This document shows, one piece after another, positions 1-12,128 of a DNA stretch of 64,000 nucleotides. The DNA comes from Arbacia lixula (Eukaryota > Echinodermata > Echinoidea > Arbacioida > Arbaciidae), in assembly GCA_963669155.1 (NCBI GenBank), contig OZ022589.1:6849723-6913722 (forward strand). Reading direction: 5' to 3'. The translations under genes and the position numbers were made by a program. Each line of letters opens with the position of its first letter. Positions within the stretch are counted from its first letter, which is position 1. The notes beneath the pieces are model-generated. The model ran no database searches. It was not told where the DNA came from and worked only from the letters and a program-made list of their open reading frames with translations.

Positions 1-260
1 AATACTTGTGTTTCACATTGCAACCCCGTTTTATGAATGATTTTAGTTTGCTAAGAGATTGCAATCAAGTTTAAGATTCGTGTATATTTCATTTTATCAT
101 TTCATTACCATTAGTAGTTCTAACGGGACTGGAAAACTTCCTTTATTGTATGACAATGTTGTTTTTAGCAATACGAGGCACTGCACATAAGTAGTTAATA
201 TTTGCATCATCCGTATAGTTTATCTATGAATGTTTACATTACGCTGGTTCAATGAGAGCA

Positions 261-925
261 TTAAAGGGTTGCTAAATTAGAAAAAATTAGTTCCCACTAA
301 TCGATGTGAAATTGTCCACGAATTTCACATCTGTTTGCCTCAATAAAATCTCATTTCGACAAAAATTTGAAGAAAAAAAAGACCGCACATCTCCAAGTGA
401 CGTCAGAAAAGTCAGTGCCGAGTCGAATGCATACAAGATGCCATAAAAGACTCCGCTGTTAAGCTTAGATTGTACGGAAGTCGACAATTAGAAATTAATA
501 TTTTATGATTGAATTAGCTCCTTAGATATATATCTTACAAGATGAATTCCATCTTTTACCACAAATTTACAGCGCTCGTGCGATTTTTGTAACTTTTGTG
601 AAAGACTGTTCCGCAGTGTTCAATGTTATGATCGTAGACACAAAGCCTTTTTTCCATGTAACTGTAAAACTACACCGTGCTTATACATAGGCCAATCTAA
701 GTTTAGCGGAGTCTTTTGTGACATTTTGCCTGCATTCGACTCGACTGACTGACGACGTCGACTGACTTTCCTGACGTCACTTGGAGGTGTGCATTTTTTT
801 CAAATTTTCGTCGAAATGAGACGTTATTGCGGCAAACAAATGTGAAATTCTTTTTTTGTGGATAATTTTACACAGATTAGTGGGAACTATTTCTTTTTCT
901 AATTTAGTAGCCCCTTAACTCTTTA
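261..925. mobile_element. Foldback (inverted-repeat) non-autonomous element, ~660 bp
   Basis: The left arm (about 261-480) reappears inverted as the right arm (about 683-925). Both arms carry the TTAAAG-type end, a block around 'TAGTTCCCACTAAT', a stretch read as CTCCAAGTGACGTCAG on one side and its complement on the other, and an inner block around CGGAGTCTTTT. The middle 200 bp is single copy. There is no coding potential. This fits a MITE or foldback element; the ends are imprecise by a few bases. Confidence 0.75.
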
Positions 926-2440
926 TATTCAAATTATGTATTTTAGCACTGGCTATATACTACATACACATTACGATGAGCAGTAGTCTGACTGCTATTC
1001 AAATGGTTAAGGATATATTTTCTAGAGAAATTAAGTAATTGACTATGAAATATTCATTCTAGCTATGTAGTTCTCTTCAAAAATGTGAAAATATGAAGAA
1101 GGAAAGTGTACCACAAAACATCATGTCCTTTGACATACACATTTAAGATTCATGTTGATGTGCTGAAATGTAAATCGAATACGGATTCGTGTTTTAATGG
1201 CAAAATGGCCATAGCCTGATAAAGAAATTTAATTTACAAACGATTCAGGTTTTTACCTGTCTTGTCAAGACAGTGGTGTATATCTAGATAATGTATTTGT
1301 TTTGAAATGATATTACAGTTAAACAAAATAATGAGTCATACCTCGGAGATTCAAGGTATTCAGACTGACAATTCTGCTTTATTTCCTGCTGTCATTTACT
1401 TGATATACTATAGGAAATGATAACTGACTTTCAAGAAAAAGAAAAGATCGTCTGCATTAAAATGATATATTTCTTGATACTCATCAACAGGTCAATTCAA
1501 GACGTTGTCAATGTCGTCAAGCGTGTGAAACTGAAGATTGCAGTCATCGATATGGAATACTTATGTTTGAAAAGGGGATGAAAAGAAACATATGGCAGAG
1601 ACAAGAGAAAACAAAAGAGAGAAACAAATAGAGGGGAAGGATGTGAAGATGAAGAGAAATTGAGTGAGAGGTATGTACACAAGAATGATAATCTGGGAGT
1701 GTATATGAGAGAGCTAGATATAGAGAAAGAGGGGGTGATAGTGAGATCGAGAGATAAGGGGGTGGGGCGTGGGCGTTGTTATACAGAATACATTCTTCTT
1801 GGAATGTACTGAAATTAAATGGAATTACAATGTGTGTTCCCTTTTTTATGAAAAAATCACACCAGCCCTAATAAAGTTTGATAAACTCAATTCCAAAGTG
1901 ACCGCAAAACCGGCGTATGATAGAGGAACATATTGATGTAAAGAAAAAAAAATATCGTTATGGATATTACATACCTACCAGAAAAGAATCTGGAGGGTGT
2001 AGGGAATTTCCCAATTTTTTTCTTTCATCAAAGCAAATAGTGGGTAAGTCTCGTTGCAACAACAAACTACATTGTTGGGGTCCATTATAGAAAGAGTTCA
2101 AACATGTACTGCATGAACGTACAAGGTCACCACTATATGTTTTACCATGAATAGATATCAGGAGTGTGTGGGTTTCTAAAAGGGAAAAATAAAAATAAAA
2201 AACACGCCTTAAGTTTCATTGTCTGTCGTTCAATTGTCCTTTTCTACAAACACCTCATCTGTGTGCAACTTGTTCTTCTTGTACTTGTTTTTGTTGGTGG
2301 TCTCTTTTCTTCATTCAGTCCCTTTTCGTGTTCTTCCGTGTCGTCATCCATCATGTGGCAGAAAAAAAAGAACGACAATAGCAAGAAATAGAGAGGGAGA
2401 TGGCGGGAAAACAAACACATAGAAATGGGGTTAGAGTCGA
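926..2440. other. Intergenic, no gene seen
   Basis: AT-rich sequence without a supported exon. A purine-rich patch lies at about 1590-1760 (GAGA-type on the + strand). Small open frames here have no recognisable protein. Confidence 0.6.
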
Positions 2441-2472
<32 letters not shown>

Positions 2473-2596
2473 TGTGTGAGAGAGAGAGAGCGAGAGAGAG
2501 AGATAGAGAGAGAGAGTCACGGAGAGGGACATGGGAGAAGCATAGGGGGAAGGCGAACGGGAGAAGATAAAATGGAGATGCATATTTCACATACAT

Positions 2597-2641
<45 letters not shown>

Positions 2642-2853
2642 AAGAAAGAGGAGAGAGAAAGAGAGGAGAGAGAGGGTGAGAGAGATGTGAGAGAGACAGA
2701 GAGAGATAGAGAGATAGAGAGAGAGAGAGAAAGAGAGAGAGAGAGTCGAAGTAAAAGAACAAAGGAGAGGGAGAGACAAAAATTCACATCTATATACATA
2801 TAAATCTTCAACATTGAAAATTAAAATCATCGAAGCGTCAGATTTCAGCCAGA

Positions 2854-2893
<40 letters not shown>
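2441..2893. repeat. TG/GA microsatellite cluster
   Basis: (TG)n runs into (AG)n at 2441-2516. Purine (GA)n tracts follow at about 2598-2752 and 2857-2893. The + strand is almost pure purine in these blocks. Leu/Ser-rich frames on the - strand are artefacts of the repeat. Confidence 0.95.
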
Positions 2894-2900
<7 letters not shown>

Positions 2901-4413
2901 CGAGATTGGGAATTGGAGGGGAATAGTTTGGCTATTGTGCCTATTGTGTCTATGATTATTATCTCGGTTCGGTTAACAGCATAAATGTCCCATTTCTCTC
3001 CAGTTTATTTGCGTTCCCAAACATCTCTCATGTACTCTGTATGAAGACTCCTGAATCAAAGTGCAATATATGGAATGCGGGTCATAAAATCCGTATCCGT
3101 GTTTGCATACCAAGGTTATGTGTATTCAATATGTGTTTAGTTGCTCTTTTATTAACACAAGACACCGGACGGATTTCATTTTGCTAGTCGTATTGAGTAT
3201 TGGTATTGAGTTTTGTGAGTAAACGGTAGTCATAACAGAGACGGATTGAGTCCATGCTACCGGGAAAGCAGAAAAGAGGTACGTGATATTTAGAGAGCAC
3301 CGTAAAACAAATGATTTGCTTTAGAACAAGACTTTACCACGATGACAGTGACGGGGTGTGTGTATGGTTTCCACAGAATAGCTTTGTAACGCGGTTTACA
3401 CAAAATCAAACTATTACTTCATCTTCTCCAGGCTTACCGTCTGGCATGCTTGCTACGATTATCTTTCACTATTATATGTGTATGAGTTGGTGTCATTATA
3501 GTATAGTGGCCACAACGAGTTATAGATATAGTTTTCCCGCAGTAATGGTAAAAAAAAAAACAGTTACAGAGGCATTTGGAACACTGTAAACATGTGAAAG
3601 CGTTTACAGATTACCAGCCTATGCCGTCAGAGAAATATATTGTGGGAATCGTTCAAGTGTCTAATAAACGAATGCTAATTCCTCCAAAACGCAAGATTCG
3701 CCCATATGTATGAGGAGGTTTATTGCGGCGGCCATCTTTGTGGTCAACGACGATTGTCCCGAAATGCGGTGAATGACCATTAAATAGCGTAACCATGGTT
3801 ACTTCTGAACTAAGAATCACGGCGAGACAAATCTGAAGATGATTTTATTCTGAAGTTGAAGTGAAAATAAGAGTCACACAGGAGAGTTGTTTTGATGATC
3901 ATATCGCGTTGTATGCACGAAAGTTTAATCAGCGATCAGTACATTGTGTAATTGTTATTGCAGGCTTGATAATATCTGAAAGAAACATGCATATTCCGTA
4001 TGTTTAGCATAAAACTTGCTACGTTCGTTTCAATATTGTTGTCATGCCAAAGCCAGCTTAGTTTCGCTTGGTATTATCTCGACATACATATGTATCTCTA
4101 CCCCATGCCCCAAGTTCCGTTCTTCATAACTTGATGCAGAATTGTTTGGTGCATTTTCATATCTCATTAGGTCGCCAGTGAAACCCCATCTGCATTTGAC
4201 CAATCTACGCCTTATATGGGTACGAGATTCTGAATGAAAGCCAGCAGAGATCCTTGATTAGCGTACCTGTTGGGAATGTTATCATGTAATCCACTGCTAG
4301 CATCTCTCCTACCATCGCGACCGGTCCATCGCCATTACCATCGCACCAAGATCTATCTCCAAGATCCTAATCCAGGACCCTCTCTCTCTGCATAACGCTA
4401 CCTGACATGTACT
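2894..4413. other. Upstream flank of the GPCR gene
   Basis: Single-copy, AT-rich sequence. No coding exon is recognised. The promoter of the downstream receptor presumably lies here, but no TATA box or initiator could be fixed with confidence. Confidence 0.4.
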
Positions 4414-5847
4414 ATGTCTATCCTTATGATTGAGGAGAACGTCAACCGCACTGGATGGCGGATGGGCTATATTACCGTGTGCAATGTGACATTCGATGTC
4501 GTTCCGGGAGAGTACATCCTACACGACCAAGGCCCGCGGATCGTCCTCGGCATCCTCATCCTTCTCATCTTCATTCTCGGCGTCTTCGGGAATCTCTCCG
4601 TCATTCTGGCCGTGGCGCTGTCCAAGCGTCTCCAGACGATCACCAACGTCTTTGTCGTCAACCTTGCCGTAGCCGACCTTGTTACCAGCACCTTCCTGCC
4701 CGTGCACGCATCCACGCTGCTCAGCGGCAACGGGTGCTACATCCCCGACCTCCTCTGCAAGTTTGTCGCCGCCGTCTCGCTCACGACAATCTGCTGCAGC
4801 GTCGTCACATTGGCTATGATCGCCTTTAATCGGTTTCACGTCATCTACGGCGTGCTCAAACCTGAGCCCGTCTTCGTGAACGCCTTCCGCGTCCGAAACA
4901 TTCTAATCATGGTCGCCTTCTCGTGGCTGTACCCTATTGTGCTGATGTGCATCATCATCCCCCTGGCTCCAGGCACTTTAGGCTACTCGCTTCAGTACAA
5001 GGTGTGTCTACAAAACTCGGATGAAGACTTCTCGGACTACCTGACGATCATCGCATGCCTTCTGGTTCAATTCCCCGCCTTCGTCGTCATCATCGTCTGC
5101 TACTCCATAGTATTCAAGATGTTCCGACGGCATCAAGACGAAATGAACTCAATGCTTGTACCATCCGTCAGATACCCGACAAGCTCAAGTGAGACTAATA
5201 CGACCTTCGTGGAAGACAGCGTAGACGGTTGCGGACCCAAATCATCACACAGTGAAAACATACCCAGTCAGCCGGCCGTTCTCCATGATATAGGATCAAT
5301 TGATGATCATACCTGCTCGAATGAGTGCGAGAAAAATGACATATCACCAACCAATGGGACATCGCCCGAACGCGACCCGACGTCTTTCGTCTCTACCGCA
5401 ATCCATCCTGAAAACCCACCAGATAATCCGAACCACTTGTCGCCGGCGACGATGAAGTCTCTTCCGCGTTCCTCGTCCGAGGGCACTCTTCGAAGCGTCT
5501 CTTCCGATCTACGGCGGGAGCGATACAAGCAGCAGCTCAAGATCACCAAGAATCTCTTCATCGTCGTGTGCGTGTACACTATCTGTGTTATGCCGCCGGC
5601 GATCACGTACCTCATCCCATCCAGCGACCCCGCTGTGCCCTGGCTGACTGTGCTCTTCCTCTGTAATTCCTGCGCAAACCCCATCATCTACAGCCTGCGC
5701 CACCCAACTTTCAGCGAGGTTCTGACCAGCATGTTCAGGTGCAGGCTCCGGGACATCCCCCAGCCGTCCGGCCTTCTGAAGTGGGTCTATGACCACGGCC
5801 CGAAAGGGTGCTCATCGAAAGACAAATCCGGCGAATCCACAGCTTAA
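4414..5847 (+). CDS. Class A (rhodopsin-type) orphan GPCR, Tre1/GPR84/melatonin-receptor-like
   Basis: An intact, intronless 477-residue seven-span receptor. Seen in the sequence: two N-glycosylation sites near the N-terminus (N11, N24); TM1 about 43-68 with GN (N60); TM2 about 78-101 with LAVAD (D88); C115 before TM3 and C198 in the second outer loop as the expected disulphide pair; TM4 about 162-186 with W171; TM5 about 206-235; TM6 about 378-402; TM7 about 409-429 with an intact NPIIY (422-426). The third inner loop is very long (about 239-377) and rich in Ser, Thr, Pro and Asp. A Cys at 443 after helix 8 could be palmitoylated. An in-frame TAA at 4393 makes 4414 the first usable ATG. Oddities: the DRY motif reads NRF (139-141), and CWxP of TM6 reads CVMP (391-394), so the toggle tryptophan is Val. 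NR(Y/F) is known in the Tre1/Moody-type group. The ligand is unknown. It could equally be one of the lineage-expanded, single-exon sea-urchin receptors. Confidence 0.93.
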   Translation: MSILMIEENVNRTGWRMGYITVCNVTFDVVPGEYILHDQGPRIVLGILILLIFILGVFGNLSVILAVALSKRLQTITNVFVVNLAVADLVTSTFLPVHASTLLSGNGCYIPDLLCKFVAAVSLTTICCSVVTLAMIAFNRFHVIYGVLKPEPVFVNAFRVRNILIMVAFSWLYPIVLMCIIIPLAPGTLGYSLQYKVCLQNSDEDFSDYLTIIACLLVQFPAFVVIIVCYSIVFKMFRRHQDEMNSMLVPSVRYPTSSSETNTTFVEDSVDGCGPKSSHSENIPSQPAVLHDIGSIDDHTCSNECEKNDISPTNGTSPERDPTSFVSTAIHPENPPDNPNHLSPATMKSLPRSSSEGTLRSVSSDLRRERYKQQLKITKNLFIVVCVYTICVMPPAITYLIPSSDPAVPWLTVLFLCNSCANPIIYSLRHPTFSEVLTSMFRCRLRDIPQPSGLLKWVYDHGPKGCSSKDKSGESTA

Positions 5848-6990
5848 CAGGGTTAGAATATAATGAAACTCGTTTACTGAAGATAACTTAGGATAATTAA
5901 GTGCCTATACTACTATCTTTCTGATCGTACTCTCTATATGAATGCCATTTGTTTGTTTCAAGAGCGAGACAGCTTGGGTTACTTGTAACCAGACAATTAT
6001 CACTTAAACCAAATTAGAAAACTATATCCGATGAAATTATTCAAAATTTTCAGTGTATATTTCAGCACTACTTTATCTGTGCTTGATTTTACTACTTCCT
6101 TTTGTATAAGCAAGATTGGTGTATACCTACTATGCCTACGTAAGATTTCAGGGGGCGCTCAATGTCTGAATAGCATTTTATAAATATATATATATATATA
6201 TATTGTATAATATATATTATACATAATATAAAGGGTTAAATTCTGTGTTTGTTATGAAATCCCCAAGAACATTCGGAACATTCACATGCACTACTTTTAC
6301 TGGATAAGTTCCATATCATCTGAATTAAAGTGGAACTCCAGGCAAGAACGAACTGCGTTCAATGAAAGCACGTAGATAAGAGAAATAGACTTTACAATAA
6401 TACATAAATTAGAGTACGAGTAATAAATAATTGAATATTGTATATATATTAAGATAATACGACCAGAAAGATAGTTTGGTCATAAGTCTGCAATCGCATA
6501 GCCCAACTTCCATCCTTTCAGCATGATCAGTTTGTATATTTATTTGATAAACCAACTGTCCTCTATTTTACCACGAAACGGGTTTCCTCATTATATATGT
6601 GTTGGCCAGATTTGCTTTGATAGTAACGTGCCTTCGTTAGACCCTTCACCTCTTGACATAAACCTGGTTGTGATAAAACACTTCTTCGATCAAGAATGGG
6701 ACATCAACATAACCTTTCTATATTTTTCGGCAGTGTAGGCATGGTAAGTATTCGTCACGTTTGTTAATATTAATTGTAAAAGAGAAAGTTGTGTTTGGCG
6801 AAAAACGTCAAAGTTATGTACGTAACATTACAATAGTGTAAAATATCCAACCTCTACGACAATGGAATCTTAGGCTCCCTTTTATGTTTTCAATCTAAGG
6901 CCGACGTTATGTAAGAATACGACGCTTAAGAACATACCGGCAGTCGTTAATGTGAATCTAGTGTCTAAGGACTCGAATTTAAGTTCAACC
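5848..6990. other. 3' flank of the GPCR, with (TA)n tract
   Basis: Probable 3' UTR and intergenic DNA. A (TA)n-like tract lies at about 6182-6235 and an AATAAA-type hexamer at about 6422, which could serve as a distant poly(A) signal. No other gene is seen. Confidence 0.4.
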
Positions 6991-7004
6991 CGACTTCAAA
7001 TTAC

Positions 7005-8400
7005 TGAGTTCAGTTCAGTTGTATTCCAACACAATTTTAAAAACAATAACATTGAAATACATACATCGAGAAAAAAACATGACAAAAATCGATTGAAACA
7101 TAAACAGATTGAAACATTTATCAAACACATATAAGTAAATTAGTAGGCAGGAAGGCAATGCCTTGTTTAAAGCCCACCCCTCAGGGAAATAATCCATCTA
7201 GAAATATACAAAAACACACACCCACACGCACACACACATACACACAATTTGCCTATTTACTGATGAAATTAACAATTTGAGGGTTATAATCAGAGGATTC
7301 CAAAATAAAATGTTTACATTTCCTTTTAAATATGTTAATAGATGGGCTTTCTCTCATATTGTTAGGTATATTGTTCCAGACGACAGGACCTAAAACGAAA
7401 ATTGACCTCTTAAAACTTGTCGTTTGGATTACTGGAAAGTGGTAGTTTAAAACATTTCTTGTTTGATAACTATGTACAAAGTTGTTAAGATTAAAATGGG
7501 GGTAGGGAGGAATTTGTTAAAGCATAAATACATAAAAATAGCAGTTTGAAATGAATTTTTATCATGCACATTTAAAATACCCAAGTGAGAAAATATCGGT
7601 GCAGTATGGGAATAGTAGCTTGAATGTGAAATATTTCGTACTGCTCGTTTTTGTAGTTGAATATTCTATCAATATTTTGCTTGCTGGTATTAAACCAAGA
7701 TGTTATGCAATATTGTATATGAGGAGGGCAAAGTGTATTATATAAATAGTAGTAAGACATATGATGGTAAAAACTTCAACTTGTGTAATATACCGACGTT
7801 CTTAGCTAATCTATTGCACATAACACCAACTTCTTCATTCCATGAAAATTTTTCATCAATAATTAAACCTAGGAATTTTAGATTTGTCGCTCTTCTTTAA
7901 TGTTAATTTGATGGCATTGCGGTTTACATGGTTATTTGTGAAAACGATGAAGTTAGTTTTTGTTTATATTTAATACAAGTTTATTATTGCATAGCCATTC
8001 ATCTAGTTTGATTATTTCTGAATTAAGCCTAGCATTGAGGGTATCAATATTACTATTGGACATAAACATGCTGGTGTCATCGGCAAATTGTATGATATTC
8101 AAATGTTTTGAAATATTGCACGTATCATTTACATATAGAAGAAACAATAGTGGCCCTAGAATTGAACCCTGGGGCACTCCACATCTAACCGACGATTCAC
8201 GTAAATCACAATTGTTCATACAAACATATTGCATACGGGTACTTAAGTAACTTTCCAACCAATTCAACAGAATACCCCGTACATGCCGTATTTGTATAGT
8301 TTATCAATCAAAATTGTATGACTTAAGGTATCAAATGCTTTACTTAAATTTAAGAATATACCAACCTTAACTTCTGTACTTTCAAACATATTCAACACAC
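7005..8400 (-). mobile_element. 5'-truncated, inactive non-LTR retrotransposon (CR1/L2/Jockey-like reverse transcriptase)
   Basis: Read on the - strand, this is the C-terminal part of a LINE reverse transcriptase. Motifs in order: a motif-A block ending SKAFDTLSH (about 8370-8330), GVPQGSILGPLLFLLYVND (about 8181-8120), the catalytic FADD (about 8087-8076), then WLCNNKLVLN (about 7990), the maturase-like tail, and a C-terminal block with GPVVWNNIP (about 7385-7355). A (CA)n tract sits at 7205-7247. The 3' end near 7005 shows short CTGAA-type repeats, as in LINE tails. It is broken: a small insertion shifts the frame near 8282, and another shift occurs near 7950. The first Asp of motif A reads Asn (FLNL). 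It is truncated 5' at about 8400, so it has no endonuclease and cannot move by itself. Confidence 0.85.
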
Positions 8401-8879
8401 GGTACAGGAGTCGTTGCACTTGTGACAACTACCAAAATAAGGCGTTCGTGGTGGGTACGACATTTCTAGATAAGGTGACAATGGGGTACTGGTGATAAGT
8501 TGAATTGAATTAAAGAAGAAACTCAGGCACACTGATCAGTAAATATATGAGAAAAAATCAGACAATGGAACTTTAATGACCAAGCCCGAAATCTTGCCCT
8601 AGTGAACGAGGGATGCTTGGGGTAATGTCGTATGTATGAATGAAATGCACAACGACAAAGTCCGGAAAATATGCCATTGCAAGCCAAAAAGAATTAGTTG
8701 CCCATGAAAACTAATGACGATGTTTTGAATGCTAGGAAAAACTATAATTTTCACATTCAAATAACTTCCTTACGATAATCAGACCATGTACTTATTACAA
8801 CGTGTGGGAGTCATTGTCATTCTTCTCGAACTTTTTGCTGATCTGGTTTTATGACTGTGTTCTATCTCTATTCAGTTCA
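8401..8879. other. Intergenic, no gene seen
   Basis: AT-rich sequence with no supported gene. It may include the 5' part of the + strand LTR that ends at 8948, but no LTR start was fixed. Confidence 0.3.
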
Positions 8880-8973
8880 ACTTATTGTAAAGCTTCAATA
8901 AACATCCTTCATCCTATCTTGATCGTGCATAAATGTGGTAGCGTAACATTATTATATGGTGGCAGAAGTGGGG
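8880..8973 (+). mobile_element. LTR 3' end plus candidate primer-binding site (+ strand)
   Basis: A poly(A)-type AATAAA near 8900 is followed by an LTR-like end, CTTGATCGTGCAT...TGGTAGCGTAACA, stopping at 8948. Eight bases later comes TGGTGGCAGAAGTGGGG (8957-8973). Its complement ends in CCA, as a tRNA 3' end does. This is the arrangement of an LTR retrotransposon LTR/PBS junction. No gag or pol follows. The start of the LTR was not located. Confidence 0.45.
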
Positions 8974-9049
8974 TTATTTGTACAATGTACATTATAACCA
9001 GAGTACATAATCATGAAGTCATAATCATTGATGACTATAATGATATCAT

Positions 9050-9242
9050 GCTACCACTATGATGCACGATCAAGACAAGGTGTAATGATGAACTTTATAC
9101 AGATAACATCTTTATTGGCGTACTCGGTGCTAAGAGCCCTAAACCAATCACACACCGTAACCAAAGGTAGCGGTACCACTACGCGTAAGTAAGTAGTCCG
9201 TCAATAACAACAATATACATCGTGTCACATCCCCTTCTCAAG
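9050..9242 (-). mobile_element. LTR with polypurine tract (- strand), related to the 8880-8973 LTR
   Basis: Read on the - strand: a polypurine tract CTTGAGAAGGGGA (9242-9230), an LTR start TGTGACACGATG (about 9229), an AATAAAG signal (about 9107), and the same CTTGATCGTGCAT...GTGGTAGC end (9074-9050) found on the + strand at 8918-8942. It is about 180 bp, a short LTR. Its 3' end faces the other LTR end, so the pair is inverted with only ~100 bp between. Confidence 0.45.
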
Positions 9243-9740
9243 CTTTAAATTTGAAAAGATGAATAATCTTATCTAAATTAAAAATTTCCTATAAAACGTA
9301 CTTCAAGGGTTTTTAATACTTGCGATGTAATATTTTGAATCAACGTTTTGATTGTTTTGATTTTACCATCTCACATGGTGTTCTAACAAAACATTGTTAC
9401 CATAGCAAATCAATGAGTGTGCATCTATATGCTCTCTAGACATGCCTACCTTAGCATAATAGGTAAACTTCCTTACTTTTGATCAACCTTGCAATATTGT
9501 AAGATACAAATTTATATGCTTAACTTCTCTCACATACAAGGTTTAACATTTGAGACGTTTTACGTTTACCGTCTTACCTCTGATTAAAAAATGAATCTAA
9601 TTTCTAAAATCATTTCCACACCCTGGCTGCTGATGACGAGTGTGGATTTGGCTGCCTGATTTTCTTTCTTTTTGGTACTCCCTATCCAGGAGAGTATTCA
9701 TATAGAGTACCTAAATGGTGTCGTTATTTGAGCATGTTTT
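9243..9740. other. Intergenic, no gene seen
   Basis: AT-rich sequence without a recognisable gene or repeat. Confidence 0.4.
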
Positions 9741-9892
9741 CAAGACAATTGGCTCTAAACAAACTCGCTCCAGTGAGAGGTTTAGGGTTCCGATATTGTC
9801 TATCGGGCTAGTGTCGGGCATTCCCAATTACAGTCCCCGTTGTGATCACCGCTGCTTGCTCTACTCGCATTGTTTAGAGCCAGTTGTCTTGG
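9741..9892. repeat. Short inverted repeat
   Basis: CAAGACAATTGGCTCTAAAC at 9741-9760 recurs inverted at 9870-9892 with one or two mismatches. The ~108-bp loop has no coding content. It could be a small MITE remnant. Confidence 0.6.
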
Positions 9893-10088
9893 CAATAAGG
9901 CTAAAATGTCGTTGGGTGCTCTGCAGTCTTTATGGTATTTTTTACATTAGGCATTGTATTGCCCTCCACTTGTTCAAAGATGTACGTGTCAGTATGCAAC
10001 AGTCAACGCCGGTTGGTATATCGCATGGGTTGCTTGGGTTGAATTGTATAGTTTTTTTCTGTCAATTTATTGCTCGTCGCCCTTCCTT

Positions 10089-10456
10089 AAAGGGATAGTT
10101 CACCCTGAAGTTAAGTTAGTTTCGATAAAAGCAGAAACATGAAGTTACATATAAGTGAAGGTTTGACGAAAGTCCGTCAATGCATACGAAAGTTATGGTC
10201 TTTAAAATTTGATTTTGTGACGTATAGTCATTAACCATAACAGTGTATTCAGAACAGTTTGTGGTTTTTTTTCAGAATTGTTGTGCTTTTCAGAACTGTT
10301 GTGTATATCTCGCATTTGACGTCACAACATCAAAATTTCAAACATTTGTAACATTTTTATCCTTTGACGGATTTTCACCAAACCTTCACATTTATGTTTC
10401 TTTCGTATTTTTGCTTCCATTACAACCAACATGCTTTCAGGGTGGACTATCCTTTT
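10089..10456. mobile_element. MITE family A, copy 1
   Basis: The ends are inverted repeats starting AAAGGGATAGTTCACCCTGA, with GGGTGGACTATCCTTT at the other end. Both arms contain the block around 'AAACATGAA', a '(T)TTGACG' block and GTGACGT. Other copies in this window: 22838-23350, 33813-34042, 39622-40075 and 57221-57697. No open frame of note. Confidence 0.85.
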
Positions 10457-11427
10457 TATAAGATGCGCTAACATAGCATAAATACCTGCTCTGTCAAATA
10501 ATGACGTCGAAAATCTCAGATTGTTACTGCCCCAAATGGAATGGCACATCAACATTTGAGAATAACCAAACAAAAAGGGAAGAAGCCAACGCAGTCAATT
10601 CATTACAACTCGCATTATTACTAGGCTGGTGGGTATGTCTGTGTAGAGGTTATTGTAAGGACTATACCGTAGATGGCGTAAGACCTATTCCTTGGTAATA
10701 AGCGAGTTCATAGTTGCAATGTGCGCATGAGCAGATTATTACTGGCACGAATGACCTCGGGCCACTTGTCCCACTCACAGAGTAAAATGGAAATTCCATA
10801 GATAGTGGACCATGTTTATACCCATTGTAATGCATAATGACAACAGCGATTCAGCTCTGAGAAGGTAGTGAAAGAACATTCCACCATGTGCACCTGCTTC
10901 TATTTGCTGGTATGGGCACGCTGTAAAATAACACACCTACACAGCTTCATGATCAAATCCCTAGTCGTCCTTAATTCAGTGGAGTGTTCGAACATGATGT
11001 AACTATGAATTGGCATATATTTCCAGTTACATCTTACTACTTAAATAATGGATATTTGATAACTGAACTTGTTGTTACATCGCCTTCGTAAAATTATAAT
11101 ACTGCATGTGACAATGCTAACAGTTCATGATCACTATGGTTTCGTCTCACTCTACATTATAGGCAGGGAGGTTTTTGGTTTGCGTGTCTGAATCTCCAAG
11201 AAATATACATCGGAATGTATTTCGTACCACATTAAAGGGAAATATATAGATGCTTTTGTTACTTAATGAAGTAACATTTTTCTTATTTAATGTTTGTGAA
11301 GTGAAACTTCTCTGCAATTGAACAATAGCTCAATGCCACAGTGTTTATTGTATAATGCACATGTGTATGTATGTGTGTTCTTTTGTGCGTATAGTGTGTG
11401 TATGTGTGAGCATACATAAATGTAACG
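10457..11427. other. Intergenic, no gene seen
   Basis: Single-copy AT-rich sequence. A 65-codon frame at 10501 has no recognisable features and no codon signal, and is not called. Confidence 0.4.
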
Positions 11428-11540
11428 AGCATAATTTTAACACCTGTATGGGCACTAACATGACTACAGCGTTTTAATAAATGTCAAAAAATTTCTACAA
11501 TCATGACAATGCCTTGATGTCCCATGTTTGGCATAGACAT
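11428..11540 (-). repeat. Dispersed repeat family J, copy 1
   Basis: Read on the - strand it carries GGGACATCAAGGCATTGTCA, a TTTTGACATT block, and CCCATACAGGTGTT...ATGCTC. The same order is seen at 15585-15702 and 59868-59990 on the + strand. Function and full-length form are unknown. Confidence 0.65.
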
Positions 11541-12066
11541 TTGTAATCGCCCATTTCGTCTCTAGTAGCTTTGTTTTTTATCATTTTCCCGCAAATTTAG
11601 AAATAAGGCTAAGACTTCAAAAGATTGTTTTTTGTGTTCTTTCTTCAAAAATTGATAAGGAATAATTAAAAAATCATACATATAACATTCGTTTTACTTC
11701 CAAAATTGACTAATTTTCTCACTCTCCGACACCTTGTGCATTTGTGAGATTCAATCATTGTTAAAATGATATCTTAAACTGCCTGTTCGCGTGCGCTTGC
11801 GTTCAGTTGAAATACTTTAAATTAAAAAAAAACACAATTATACTTGTTTGCTGATGTCTGTTATACTTACACAAGTATTGATTCCATTAACAAAACTGGA
11901 CAAGCGAAACGAGACTCTACATTTCTTTTGTTCTCTCTTAGAAGATGTTACCACACAATCGTGTCCGTAAATGTTAAAATACCTGAAAAGAACATAACTT
12001 CTTGGCGGGGTTGAGCATGGGTTCAAAGAAAGACAGTTTATTCATATCCTTCAACATTATCCTTGA

Positions 12067-12071
12067 GGTGT

Positions 12072-12128
<57 letters not shown>

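Noticed and set aside
2351-2830. Leu/Ser-rich - strand reading frame
   Set aside because: It is a translation of (GA)n/(TG)n microsatellites with no domain.
4467-4839. Antisense frames over the GPCR
   Set aside because: Shadows of a GC-rich coding exon; the + strand frame has all seven spans and key motifs.
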